From Panopea generosa (Eukaryota > Mollusca > Bivalvia > Adapedonta > Hiatellidae): a DNA stretch of 64,000 nt. Shown here piece by piece: positions 24,590 to 35,950 of this stretch (its first letter is position 1; each line of letters starts with the position of its first letter). Both the position numbers and the translations under genes were made by a program. The stretch is taken from the NCBI GenBank assembly GCA_029582155.1, contig CM055906.1:12395101-12459100 (forward strand), in the 5' to 3' direction. A model generated the notes under the pieces. That model had not been told where the DNA came from, did no database searches, and saw nothing but the letters and a program-made list of their open reading frames with translations.

Positions 24590-25038
24590 TGAGAGTCATT
24601 ACTTCATTGTAGGAATACGGCAGCAAGATGTCTATAACAAGTGGTCATCACTTGATTGTAGGAATACGGCCGCAAGATGTCTATAACAAGTAGTCATTAC
24701 TTGATTGTAGCAATACGGCCGCAAGATGTCTATAACAAGTGGTCATTACTTGATAGTAAGAAGACGGCCGCAAGATGTCTATAACAATTGGTCATTACTT
24801 CATTGTAGGAATACGGCCGCAAATTGTCTATAACAAGTGGTCAATACTTGATTGTAGGAATACGGCCGCAAGATGTCTATAACAAGTGGTCATTACTTGA
24901 TTGTATAAATACGGCCGCAAGATGTCTATAACAAGTGGTCATTACTTGATTGTAGGAAAACGGCCGCAAGATGTCTATAACAAGTGGTCATTACTTGATT
25001 GTACATGTAGGCCTACAGTCGCAAGATAACTATAAAAT
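24590..25038. repeat. Tandem array D (49-bp units)
   Basis: About nine units of 49 bp contain ggtcattacttgattgtagg, aatacggccgcaagatg and tctataacaagt. Spacing of 'acttga' is 49 bp. It begins directly after array C, through a short stretch (gaattagctgtgagag) that resembles the body of element W. Confidence 0.9.
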
Positions 25039-26390
25039 AGTTTTTCTTCTATAGAATAAGTAAAGTAGACCCCACCCCCAGGGCCAAACCGTGAGACCAA
25101 TGGGCATGCCATTGACAATTTTTATAAAGGATCTATATGCGTCAATAATCATGCTCCCCATTTGTTTCTGAGGGCTTCCTATAAAAATAAGAAGATTTTT
25201 AAAGTTTACCTTGAATTAGACTGTTTTGGCCCAACGCTCCTAAGGCCCCCATGGTGGTAGGGACCATAAAATTCAGGTAGGTATTAACTGTCATGTAAGC
25301 AACAACAAATCACACCATAAAACATTCACATAAGTCTATACAGTCATAAGAAATAATGGTTATAGTCATTTCTCTTCTATAGAATAAGTAAAGAGGGCCA
25401 AACTGTGAGACCCAGTGGCATACAGTTAACATTTCTAATAAAGGACCTATATACGTCATTTATCATGCTCAATATTTGTTTCTGAGTGCTACCTATAATA
25501 AGAAGATTTTAAAAGTTTACATTAAATTTCACTGTTTTTGGCCCCGCCCCTAAGGCCTTAATGGGGGTAGGGACCATAAAATTCAGGTTGTCAATAACAA
25601 CAAATCATACCATAAAAACATTCACATAAGTCTATTCAGTCATTAGAAATAACGTTTTTTTGTTATTTCTCTTCTATAGAATGAGTAAAGTAGGCCCAAC
25701 CCCAAGGGCCAAACCGTGAGACCCAGGGACATGTAATTTACAATTCTTATATCCTATATGCGTCAATAATTATGCTCACTATCTGTTTCTGAGTGCTACC
25801 TATAATAAGAAGAAGATTTTTAAAGTTTACCTTGAATTTGACTGTTTTGACCCCGCCCCTCAGGCCCCCATGGGGAAAGGGACAATAAAATTAGGTAATT
25901 ATTAACTGTCATGTTAGCAACAACAAATCAAAGCAGAAAACATTTACACAAGTCTATCCAGTCATCAGAAATTACGTTTTTTGTCATTTTCTCTCCTATA
26001 GGTTTAGTAAAGTAGGCCCCACCCCCAGGTCCAAACCGTGAGATCCAGGGCCATTCAATTCACAATTTACATAAAGGACCTATATGTGTCAATAATCATG
26101 CCCACCATTTGTTTCCCGGTGCTTCTGATAGTATGAAGAATATTTTTAAAGTTTACCTTGAATTTCACTATTTTTGCCCCACTCCCAAGGCACAAAGGGG
26201 ATGGGGACAGTGCAATTCACAACTTTGATTCACCCATAGGTACCAAAGCTGCAGACAAAATTTCGTAATGATCGAGCTTACAGTTTTTGAGAAGAAGTTG
26301 AAAATGTTAATTGGTTACAGATGCTCACCGCATAACGTCGAACAAAAGGCGATCGCAATTTGTCCACTTTTCAGGTGACCTAAAAATCTG
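25039..26390. repeat. Dispersed ~310-bp repeat, four tandem copies
   Basis: Copies start near 25,041, 25,367, 25,664 and 25,984, each with 'cttctatagaataagtaaag', 'ggccaaaccgtgagaccca', 'cctatatgcgtcaataatc' and 'aaagtttaccttgaatt'. The last copy continues into a tail (about 26,220-26,390) with 'gatcgagcttacagtttttg' that ends 'tccacttttcaggtgacc'. I see no coding capacity. The family looks like a long interspersed noncoding repeat of bivalves. Confidence 0.8.
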
Positions 26391-26511
26391 ACTTGCCAAC
26401 AAACTATATTTCTAAGTTAAAAGTTGCCTACAATTTTGCCTAAATTAAAACAGAAACTATACTATGGATGTTTGACCAGTAATTAGATATATGCTTTACT
26501 TATTCACTTAC

Positions 26512-26607
26512 CAATGGTATCCTGCCTATCCTCAATATCAGTTTCCTCCTCCTCATTGGCATCCTCCTCATCCTTTCCTGTTGTATCGTCTTCATACTCT
26601 TCCAAAC
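26512..26607 (-). CDS. Candidate acidic exon (minus strand)
   Basis: The minus strand has an acceptor (tttaaaaag) followed by 96 nt open in one frame and a strong donor (GTAAGTG). The frame, phase 1 to phase 1, encodes an Asp/Glu-rich segment (LEEYEDDTTGKDEEDANEEE...). Such acidic stretches are common in nuclear proteins. It may belong to the same transcription unit as the SET-like exon upstream on this strand, but that exon leaves phase 2, so a further exon between them is required. A 9-nt micro-exon candidate at 27,704-27,712 would fit the phase of this exon only. Confidence 0.4.
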
Positions 26608-26689
26608 CTTTTTAAAAAAATTAAAATAAACAAATAAAAGAAGTGTTCTCAATAGGGCTTAACTTTTTAATGTTTGTCTTCCATCATAA

Positions 26690-27060
26690 ACAAGAGGCCC
26701 AAGAGGGCCTGAGGACACTCTGCTGACTCATAGTGGCTATAGCACTTTTTGAAATTCTCCTATGCAGTAGAAACATCGGGGCGGGTCATTTTAATCCTAG
26801 GGACACCATTTGAACAAAAATAACAAACCAATAGTTAGTCATCATTACTACATAAACATTTTGAAAATCTGTTGGGCCATTCATAAGAAGAATATTTTTT
26901 AAGTTTTGGACTATTTTAATGTCTTCATGTGAGTTTAATTTGCGTAGTGGTTTCAGAGAGAGAGTTTCTAATGGTCTAAGCCGATGAACAACAGACAGCC
27001 CGCCATCACATAGGCCCTTCTGGACTTTGGCATGTAGAGCTTAACACTAAAATTTACCTA
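26690..27060 (+). repeat. Dispersed repeat Y (copy 1)
   Basis: It starts aacaagaggcccaagagggc followed by 'ctgaggacactctgctgac'. The same head occurs at about 29,325 and 29,885, and on the opposite strand ending near 43,440. No coding content was recognised. Confidence 0.6.
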
Positions 27061-27062
27061 AA

Positions 27063-27239
27063 TACAGTCAAACCTGTCTTCAGTCAGTCAATGGAAGGAA
27101 CCAAACTGGCCTCTTAATACAGGTTGTTGCTTAATACAGGTTAATTTGTACTGAAAGTGTAGAAACGGGAAATAGCAAAATTGTGGCTGCTAAGACAGGG
27201 GGTTGCCTTATAGAGGTGATCTCTTTCACAAGTTTGACC
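27063..27239 (+). mobile_element. MITE X, copy 1
   Basis: An approximately 177-bp element runs from tacagtcaaacctgtcttca to 'cacaagtttgacc', sharing its interior ('ttaatacaggttaatttg', 'gtggctgctaagacag') with three other copies. Copies have inverted ends cagtcaaacctgt / acaggtttgactg. Confidence 0.7.
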
Positions 27240-27986
27240 GACATTTATAAATCAAGGTAATTTAATGTTTTCATTATTAGACTCATGTGTTAGTAAATAT
27301 CCATGAATTCATAATTAAGATGTATAAAAAGCTGATGAACCTTTCACATTTTGTCTGTTGTATCATTGACATTATTCTTTCATGCTCTTTTTATACGCAG
27401 TTACATAATTTCAAACTTAAACACATTTCAAATTTAGGGTGTTTTTTCTGCACATCATACAATCGAGTACTGTAGATATGGTGTATTTGATGCTTGATTA
27501 AATAAATCATGAATATTATGAATCGAAAACCTTTCATAAACATGCAGTCAATATACCCAAGTCTCTTGTCTCATCCCTCTGTAGGCATAATGATAACTGA
27601 CCACAGTCACAAATTGTGTGATGTGGCTATAAAAAAACTTTGATATTTCTAAACAGGGACGTTTGTTTCAACAATTTGGGCCAATATGTGTTGCTTACCA
27701 GAATCTCCTGCAAAATTCATTCCGGTTAAAATTCAAACTAGGATTTTTTTGTACTTTTCAAGGCAAATGCATGAAATTTAGAACTGTATAAGTCCCTTTG
27801 ACAATTTCAAGGACTTTTTAGGCTTGTTAATATTCAAGGATATTTCAAGGCCAGCGCACCATGTGTATTACATGTCAAATATCTAAGTTTTATGGTTTCA
27901 GAATATGATTGTAAAATTCAAATATTTCAAAATTGTTAACAACTGTATAGCCATTAACAGCAAGAGTATAAGGTAACAAAGTTTAC

Positions 27987-28122
27987 CAGCATTTCTTCCC
28001 GTGAAATCTAAATTCAAAAACACATGTATCATCTCCAACAGGATCTGTTTTGCAGAAAGTTCCACTGTATTTAAGAAAATAGTCGCCCTTCTGGATCAAA
28101 TTTTTGGTGAAAACACATCTTC
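27987..28122 (-). CDS. SET-like domain exon (N-terminal half of SET domain)
   Basis: On the minus strand an acceptor (tttacttacag) precedes 136 nt ending at a donor (gctg|gtaaac). The frame reads RCVFTKNLIQKGDYFLKYSG, then DDTCVFEFRFHGKKC. The arrangement G-R-x-V-F-T...I-x-K-G-D-Y-x-L-x-Y-x-G is that of the start of a SET methyltransferase domain (KMT5A/SETD8-like class), where it forms part of the S-adenosylmethionine pocket. It enters in phase 1, matching exon 30,716-30,790, and leaves in phase 2. The following exon, which should encode the (I/V)DA...GRLVND and GEEI-Y-Y parts, was not found in the window. It could be a truncated copy, or the exon may lie beyond what I can recognise. Call by motif only. 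Confidence 0.5.
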
Positions 28123-28427
28123 CTGTAAGTAAAGATTATAAATTGATAATACAAGACCTAAGTACATTTGTTTGAAAATGTATTTTTTTCTTAAAGTGCA
28201 GACAGGTCAGAACTGAACAAGAATTCTGCAGAATGATATGTCTCGCCGTGTCCGCTTTGACTGTTAATACACACATGTAAGAGAAAAAATTACAACATTA
28301 TATTCATGTAAGGGTTATCTAACTTGGTTGTAGTAGGTTTATTGACTAAGGAATATTGTAGGAAGTATTGTGTGAAGTTTCGATCAAATACATTAAGTGA
28401 TTTTTTAGATATGAGCTTCATGGTAGT

Positions 28428-28525
28428 TGCACACAAAACTTTAACCAGTATTTCTAAGTAAAACAAATTTAAAAAAAAAAGAACTTTAACCAGTATTTCT
28501 AAGTAAAACATATTTAAAAATAAAA
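28428..28525. repeat. Short direct duplication (~45 bp x2) plus A-rich tail
   Basis: The string aactttaaccagtatttcta followed by 'agtaaaaca' occurs twice in tandem, about 47 bp apart, followed by a poly(A/T)-rich stretch to about 28,563. Confidence 0.8.
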
Positions 28526-28562
28526 AAAGAATTTTTTTTTTTAAATAAATAAAAAAAAAAAA

Positions 28563-29025
28563 ATACTCAGCATCTGCATTATATTATGTAATGCAGGGTG
28601 ATAGTTGTAACTATGATCCAAATATGAGTGTCCTAGCACTAGTATTTATTGAGAAATAGTGTAAAGATGAAAACTTAACGTTGGAGGTAAATGCAAAATT
28701 CAGCATCAAACAAAGTCAATGGAGGTCATACTCAGTATCTGCAGTATATAATGTAATGCAGGGTGTTAGTTGTAACTATAATTCAAATAGCGCTAGAACT
28801 TATTGAGAAATAGTGTAAAAATGAAAACTTTTTAACGTTGGAGGTAAATGCAAAATTCAGCATCAAACATAGTCAATGGAGGTCATACTCAGCATTTGCA
28901 GTATATAATGTGATGCAGGGTAATAGTTGTAACTATGATCCAAGTATGAGTGTCCTAGCATTTGTACTTGTTGAGAAAAAGTGTAAAACCGAAAAAATTA
29001 ACGTTGGAGCTAAATATAAATGTTT
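28563..29025. repeat. Tandem array E (~160-bp units, 3 copies)
   Basis: Three copies share 'catactcagcatctgcat'-type starts, 'atgcagggtgatagttgtaa', 'gagaaatagtgtaaa' and 'acgttggaggtaaatg'. Spacing of 'ttggagg' is 157 and then about 166 bp. The 86-codon frame at 28,838-29,098 lies across the last copy and is not considered a gene. Confidence 0.85.
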
Positions 29026-29324
29026 GACGCCTCTGCCGTTGACGGAAAAGCAACACCTTTATCTCGTCTATCCTTCATCGCGACGAGACAAAAATTGATA
29101 TAGATAATTTTATGCTGTTTAAGATTTTTTCTCTCAAGATTATTTCCTTGATATGATCTTCAAATTTTGTTGGAAAAAGTAGACAGCTTTTGCACTTCTT
29201 AAATTATTTTTTTAACAAATTTATAATAACTGAAATAAATTTGAACTTTAGTCTTAACTAAACCACTGTCACATCATAAGATATAAAACTACATATTTCC
29301 CCATTATGCCTGCATGCATGTATT

Positions 29325-29560
29325 AACAAGAGGCCCAAGAGGGTCTGAATCACTCTACTATAACAATTGAAGAGATAAACATTTCAGATGAAATGTTTTA
29401 TGCAAGTTCCTCTTTAATTGTGCTATAAGACCAATTTGTGATTGAATATGGCTGGTTCAAAAGATGGAATTGCTACCATGTCTACACAACAAAGTCATGT
29501 TTTATTTATGTATAACTATAAATAAGCCCTGTGGCGGGGGCAGTTGTGGTCAAATCTGAC
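29325..29560 (+). repeat. Dispersed repeat Y (copy 2)
   Basis: It starts aacaagaggcccaagagggt followed by 'ctgaatcactctac', with the interior 'gaaatgttttatgcaagttcctc' shared with the copy at 29,885. Confidence 0.6.
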
Positions 29561-29884
29561 TGATTCAAGAATCAATCCAAGATACAGCTGTGCAAAGTTG
29601 GTTAAGGTTCAATGGAAAATGTGGGTAATATTGCGTCTACACGAAAATTTTTACATTTTTCCTATATATTCCTATTTTAAAACAGTGACCCTTGAGGCTG
29701 CCCCAAATTTGACCCGTGTAACCTGACTTCAATAAACCCTTCAGGGGACTTCCATTCAATGTTACTATGAAAAAATATCTATGGTTTAGGCCTTGAACAT
29801 TTAGAGGATTTTTTTTTAAAGTTTCTCTTTATATACAGTGAATTTTATATATATAGAAGACATTATTGGCTTTCTTTCATAAAA

Positions 29885-30080
29885 AACAAGAGACCCATGA
29901 GGGCCTGAATCGCTCTACTGGCAACAAATGGACAGATGAACTTATCAGAGGAAATGTTTTTTGTAAGTTCCTCTTCAACAGATCTTTTAGGAAAAGTACT
30001 ATTAATTTGTTAAGTGTTAACTAAATAACCCTTAGGCTAATTCTGGCATTGAATGGGTATACAAGTACTATTTTATGTGC
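29885..30080 (+). repeat. Dispersed repeat Y (copy 3)
   Basis: It starts aacaagagacccatgagggc followed by 'ctgaatcgctctactggc', and again contains 'gtaagttcctcttcaa'. Confidence 0.6.
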
Positions 30081-30715
30081 ATAACATATAGAGAAAGTGT
30101 CCATTTGCAGCTTTAAAACTATTTGCTCATACTTTGTTGATTTGAACAAAAAAATATTTTTTATCGTCAAAATATGATAAAAATGCTTCGGTAACATGCA
30201 ATTACATCAAATTTAATTAATGACAATTTTCCTGGCCCCAAAAGTATGAGTTTTGTTGAGTTTTTTTGCAAAATCTGTACCCGAAAAATAAACCATTTGA
30301 TATGTTTTATTTTTAAAATTAGTTTGCCGTGTGAAGTATTTTAAGATACTGTCATCACAACGATAAACATGTTGGACATCACGCATGCACGAGAGTCATT
30401 TCCGCCATGTTGAGCTGTACAACTGGTGTATCACGTGATTTTCCTCAAGGTGCTCCAAGACAAAATCTCCAGTTTATATTGGGGAAATTCTCTGTACCGC
30501 TTTTTAACAAATGTGCTTAGCTTGAATTTTGATGAAAAAATGTTTTATTGTATCTTTTTTTGTATCACTTATATATGAAGGACATTTATAATAGTATTAC
30601 CAAGTTCCCTAAAACATATATATTTAAGTTATTATATATGGACTTAGTGTGAGCGAGCCGCTTTAATGTGTAGCCAATATAATCCCTTTAATCTACATAA
30701 TAAATCATCACATAC

Positions 30716-30790
30716 CTTTTTCTTCATCTTGCTCTATATAAAGTTCACACTTTTCATGTGAAACCTTTTTTCTCTGTTTCAATCTAGTAC
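30716..30790 (-). CDS. Candidate Lys-rich exon upstream of the SET-like exon
   Basis: The minus strand has an acceptor (tttttttgcag), 75 nt in an open frame (TRLKQRKKVSHEKCELYIEQ, then DEEK) and a donor (gaaaaag|gtatgtg). It is phase 1 at both ends, so it joins in frame to the SET-like exon at 27,987-28,122 (...DEEKG then RCVFT) and to the short ATG exon at 32,805-32,817. The basic start followed by 'CELYIEQDEEKG' is what is expected just before a SET domain begins. Confidence 0.5.
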
Positions 30791-31115
30791 CTGCAAAAAA
30801 AGATCATCCTTTTTAAGTTTACGCTTTTAAAAGATATTCATTTATCTATATAACTGGTCGCCGATTATTTATTGAAAGGTTTAAACATATCTTCAACTTG
30901 AGTAAATGCCCATTCAACAATGATTCCCCCGATACATGTTTACTTTACAAAAATTAAGTTGAAAAGAGGACGTTATTTAAACAATTATACACCGAAAATT
31001 ACAACATTCACAGACCTTTTTCAGAATTGTTTCACTGAAAACAAATTTGATGGGACGAACGCACAAACAAATAAATGAAAGGAAAGAGAATAAAGAAGAT
31101 ATTTTATGATACAAA

Positions 31116-31207
31116 TCTGTCACACACACAATGCATGTCTTTGAGAGGTCCATCATTTAGAAAAAAACATTTAAGATCTCAGTCAGTCGCACACACAATG
31201 TATAGGC
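31116..31207. repeat. Tandem array F, left part
   Basis: These are diverged first units of the 66/70-bp array, up to the point where a SINE is inserted. Confidence 0.85.
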
Positions 31208-31432
31208 CCATTATTAAGTTTGTTTGTTTTGTTTGTATGGTGTTTAGTGTTGCTTTCAACAATTTTTTCTGCTATATTGCGAAGGTGTCTACTTGAGACA
31301 GTTTTATAAGCGCTATCACACTGGAGTATCATGCCGCAGATACATGATATGATTCCCCATCCAGTCACATTATACTGACACTGGGCCGAGCAGACCTAGC
31401 ACTATCCTCTAAATGTTTAACGCCAAGCGAGT
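31208..31432 (-). mobile_element. Truncated Ala-tRNA SINE inserted in array F
   Basis: The sequence tatggtgtttagtgttgctt through 'cgccaagcgag' is the minus-strand body of the SINE seen intact at 41,404-41,719. The tRNA head is missing. On both sides the array resumes as if uninterrupted (cattaagt ... taaaaacatc), so the SINE arrived after the array existed. Confidence 0.85.
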
Positions 31433-32545
31433 AAAAACATCAAATATCTCAATGTATATCTTTGAGAGGTCCATCATTAAGTAAAAACATTAAAGACCTC
31501 AGAGTGTCACACACACAATGTATATCTTTGAGAGGTCCATAATTAAGTAAAAACATTAAAGATCTCAGACTGTCACATACACAATGTCATGATATCTTTG
31601 AGAGGTCCATCATTAAGTAAAAACATTAAAGATCTCAGACTGTCACACACACAATGTCATGATATCTTTGAGAGGTCCATCATTAAGTAAAAACATTAAA
31701 GATCTCAGACTGTCACACACACAATGTCATGATATCTTTGAGAGGTCCATCATTAAGTAAAAACATTAAAGAACTCAGAGTGTCACACACAAAATGTATA
31801 TCTTTGAGAGGTCTATCATTAAGTAAAAACATTAAAGATCTCAGACTGTCACACACACAATGTCATGATATCTTTGAGAGGTCCATCATTAGGTAAAAAC
31901 ATTAAAGATCTCAGACTGTCACACACACAATGTATATCTTTGAGAGGTCCATCATTAAGTAAAAACATTAAAGATCTCAGACTGTCACACACACAATGTC
32001 ATGATATCTTTGAGAGGTCCATCATTAAGTAAAAACATTAAAATCTCAGAGTGTCACACACACAATGTTTATCTTTGAGAGGTCCATCATTAAGTCAAAA
32101 CATTAAAGATCTCAGACTGTCACACACACAATGTATATCTTTGAGAGGTCCATCATCAAGTAAAAACATCAAAGACCTCAGAGTGTCACAAACACAATGT
32201 CATGATATCTTTGAGAGGTCCATCATTAAGTAAAAACATTAAAGACCTCAGACTGTCACACACACAATGTCATGATATCTTTGAGAGGTCCATCATTAAG
32301 TAAAAACATTAAAGACCTCAGACTGTCACACACACAATGTATATCTTTGAGAGGCCCATCATTAAGTAAAAACATCAAAGATCTCAGAGTGTCACACATA
32401 AAGTATATTTTTGAGAGGTCCATCATTAAGTAAAAACATCAAAGATCTCAGAGTGTCACACACACAATATATATCTTTGAGAGGTCCAAAAACATTAAAG
32501 ATCTCAGACTGTCACACACACAATGTTTATCTTTAAGAGGTCCAT
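31433..32545. repeat. Tandem array F (66/70-bp units)
   Basis: Units contain aaagatctcagactgtcaca, cacacaatgt, then 'atatctttgagaggtccatc', 'attaagtaaaaacatt'. Two length classes differ by 4 bp ('tcatgatatc' versus 'tatatc'). Exact 70-bp spacing is seen at 31,631 and 31,701. Frames read through the array are by-products. Confidence 0.95.
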
Positions 32546-32804
32546 TTCTTTTTATTTGTGTACCCATTATTTTAAGCTAGCTACAAGGTAGCAAGCCCGC
32601 CCACCCCCTCCCCCTTATTCAGGTAGACGGAGGCAACATATAGTTTGCCCCTCTTATAGTTAGCTGAAAACGATGAAACATAGCCCCACCGCCACCCCCT
32701 GTGTTACGTCCTGAGATCCACATAATAATGTCATTAATATATTATGTTTGGACATTGGAAGATTTAATACACTTTATGATAATGTACAGTCCTATTTAAC
32801 TTAC

Positions 32805-32817
32805 CTTTTCTATTCAT
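32805..32817 (-). CDS. Possible start exon of the SET-like gene
   Basis: The minus strand reads ATGAATAGAAAAG followed by a strong donor GTAAGTT. The 13 coding nt end in phase 1, which matches the acceptor phase of the 30,716-30,790 exon (MNRK-G-TRLKQ...). Spacing puts array F in the first intron. So short an exon could be coincidence. Confidence 0.35.
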
Positions 32818-33210
32818 CTCGCCAACGGATCTTGTTCATTGCCTCATATGAGCTTGTGTATGTCTGTGTAAGTTTGCGAGATCCACGATTGAATAGAGTT
32901 GTCTCCCGTTGTTTATTTGAAACTCGTCTTTGATTGGTCAAAATCATAAAGTGTGTGTTGCCCTCATTTCAACACGCCACGTGGTGGGAGTTTGGACAGT
33001 TAGAGGGAGGCAATTTCACACTTGCATAAGGAAAAATCCGAAAAAAAGAGGTCCACGTTAATTTTAAACTATATCATTCAAAACCCGAAGACCGTTACAA
33101 ATCCAAGTGCGGTGGATTCCGAGGTCCGATTTTTGGATCTCGGATCTACATCGGATCTCGGACAAAGCTGTGTAAACTTGTACTAGAACTCGGATTTACG
33201 CACTTGTGCG

Positions 33211-33211
33211 T

Positions 33212-33250
<39 letters not shown>
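33211..33250. repeat. (CA)n microsatellite
   Basis: About 20 AC dinucleotides run without interruption. Confidence 0.98.
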
Positions 33251-33253
<3 letters not shown>

Positions 33254-33829
33254 TTTCATCCATACAGAAGTATACTACGAGGAAATTTAGAACAAAGATG
33301 AAATGCTGATAAATTGTTGAAATAAAGTATTTACAACATGTAAAACTAATCCGGAAATAAATTATTAGGAAATACTGAAGAATCGAAAGTTTTAAAAATC
33401 GCCTAAGGGGTACGAACTGTTTAGTGTACGAATAAAATACTTAAACTGCGTCTAAAATTTTACATACAAAAAGATACGAAACTACCTTCGTAATAAGTAT
33501 TAAAGCAGTCTAGCAAAAAAATAGACTGTGTCTGATCTTATTTTATTTCAGTCTTCAATATCATGTACTTTCAGTATAAAATGTGAACCAATGTAACTTT
33601 TTAACACCGTATTAAATAATGTGGCCCGCCTTTGGGCGGCCCGCATTAAGTTGATAACTGATTAAAACTCCGGTTCAAACGTCTTATTCACAACGATTAT
33701 TTTTTGTATTATATTGCGATCACTTCAAATGGCTTAAATATGAGATCTTGCATGAGTGCTTGTTTATTATTGAATTTATTAAACGAGTTGAAAAAAATAT
33801 ATTATGCGAGGCTCTTGTCAAGCATTATA

Positions 33830-34284
33830 GGTCTCACTGAACAATTACCTCCCTTGCATGACGGAAGCAAGATTATTACGCCCAAGAAATTAGAGCTGTG
33901 TAAAGCGGTTGGCTAATTTTTTTTAAAAAATGCATAAAATGTCATATTTCTTTGTGCATATGGGAACATTGGAACATTTTCATGATTTCTGCAAAGTTTG
34001 GGTGACCCTGGGAACTGTTTGATGATGCTATAACAGTTTAAAGATGCTAGTGATACACAGCAACAAATGGGCAGAATTGTCAAAAATGAAGGGATGTCAT
34101 CAAACCATCGAAATTGTGAAAAAGCAACCTGGTTAACCCCATGTTTTTTTCTGCATATTTGGACCAACAGAGGACTATCTATCGGAATAAGGCACTTTTA
34201 GAACCATTGGTAATGTATCCAGTGTTTCAGAAGTGCATGTCTCTATATGTAGAACAGTACAAAATTAATTGGTGTGTGAGACGT
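33830..34284 (+). repeat. Direct repeat (left copy) within Z copy 1
   Basis: The ~455-bp sequence ggtctcactgaacaattacc ... gtgtgtgagacgt matches 35,951-36,410 with few changes. It begins GGTCTCAC and ends GTGTGAGAC, so each copy also has short inverted ends. A third, partial copy of its right end lies near 44,080-44,146. It could be an LTR pair or two MITEs. Confidence 0.85.
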
Positions 34285-35950
34285 TCAAGAATCAGATCAT
34301 TTTCGGTAGACGCTGGGAGGAAACTGCATCTTTGTGATTCAGATTTACTTTCTTTTTGAAAATATGTCACTTTCTATGGGAAATACTGTATTTGAAACCT
34401 CTAAATGGAAAAATAAATGTATTTTTTGTGAAAAATGGATGACTTTGAGTGTAATAGAGAAGTGTCACACATGCAAAACCAAACTTGAAGCTAAAACAGT
34501 AAAGCAAATAGGGCAATGAGACTGAGCAGCTGAAAATTTGTCATGGAAATGTTGGAATCAGGATTTATTCAATTCAATGGATGGAACACAAAGTGAGATC
34601 ATCTATTTAACTGAAAAAGAAATGATCATGTATGCAAATATGCTTTGCTGCATCATGTGATAAGACTTAATTTTAGCCATCTGTCTCAAAATCCTGGCTA
34701 AAATGAATAGAAGTTTGCACTTAAAAACACTTGAAAGTCACACAGAGAGACAGTGATGCTAATACATCACAACAAAAGCATGTCTAGAGCATTCACTGCA
34801 TCCAGATTTCATGATTCATGTAAGTTAAACCATTTTTTTGTGTTAGAAACTCATTATTTATGTATAATTCATACCCCACCCACATAAAAATGGTAACATT
34901 TGTCGCGATACTGTTTCCACTCTTTAGCGCATGCTTTTTGACAATACGGTAGGTGGCGTATGAGCAATATTGTTTTTATGTCGCTGTTTATCAATTAATA
35001 TTATATTGATCGTGAATTATGGAGAAATTTCCTGTTTCATTATTTTGTCATTGATATTTGTTATCAACAGCTCTGTATCCAGTTTTCGATATACCGACCG
35101 CCAAACTGTCGCGTTTCATTTTAATGGTATGGCGTATGACTGCCATTTTTGTTTTACTGTCATTTTTTTCTCCTCATTGTTGATATTTATGCGGCTGTGT
35201 CTGGCTTATACACAGTATTTACCTACTCTTGGACATTAAGGTAAATTGTAAAATGCGACATCTTTGAAATGACGCGAAACAGATTCGCGTAATAATTTCT
35301 CAGCGTTTAGTTAACCTGTGCTTGAAACTTTTGTACCATCATCTGATTTCTTTCGGTTGTTCTTCTTACTTTTTTGTCAAATAAAAATACATGATGCTTG
35401 CTATAAAATATAGATTTTTCTCATTGAAGATGATGTTTTTTCAATGTCTGTTATTGAATGTGTACAATATTTTTCTCCACATTCAACAGTATAGTATTCT
35501 CCAATATGACAATTTCTAATTTTCATATAATTATTGCAACAACTCTATTTTAACTGCCCATTTTTTTATGCCAGTTTTGGAAAATCTGTAAAGTAACGAG
35601 TCATCTCGCGACAAATATTTCTTATCGCGATATTCTTTGATATATTTATTTCAAACTAATTTGTCGTAAAGAGATGCGCTTTAGCAAACCGTCTTTTTGC
35701 AATGAGCTTATCGGTTCAGCCAAATATGCTGTATCCATATTTTGTCTCATTTTTAAAAATTTTGGCAGTTTTCCTGTTTTCGAGTCGTCCGAAACTGATT
35801 TATGCATGTGTGACCGCCATCTTATTTTGGTGCATGAATTCGAAAACAGTTGCGCGATGAATTAAAAAGGCGTACTTTTATATTTAGAAATGGTAAAGGT
35901 TTGTTCGACAAAAATTTCAGTCACATGTCATGACGATTTCTACTCTTCAA
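34285..35950. other. DNA between the two ~455-bp direct repeats
   Basis: 1.67 kb, AT-rich. No gag, pol or other retroelement motif is recognisable, and there is no clear primer-binding site after the left repeat. Short frames (such as 34,970-35,239, hydrophobic) are unconvincing. Confidence 0.5.

Noticed and set aside
22002..25038. CRISPR array
   Set aside because: Units are contiguous head-to-tail with no unique spacers, and the genome is an animal one.
34141..34359. 72-codon frame shared with 36,174-36,518
   Set aside because: It lies in the duplicated ~455-bp repeat, shows no known domain and the two copies differ in frame limits.
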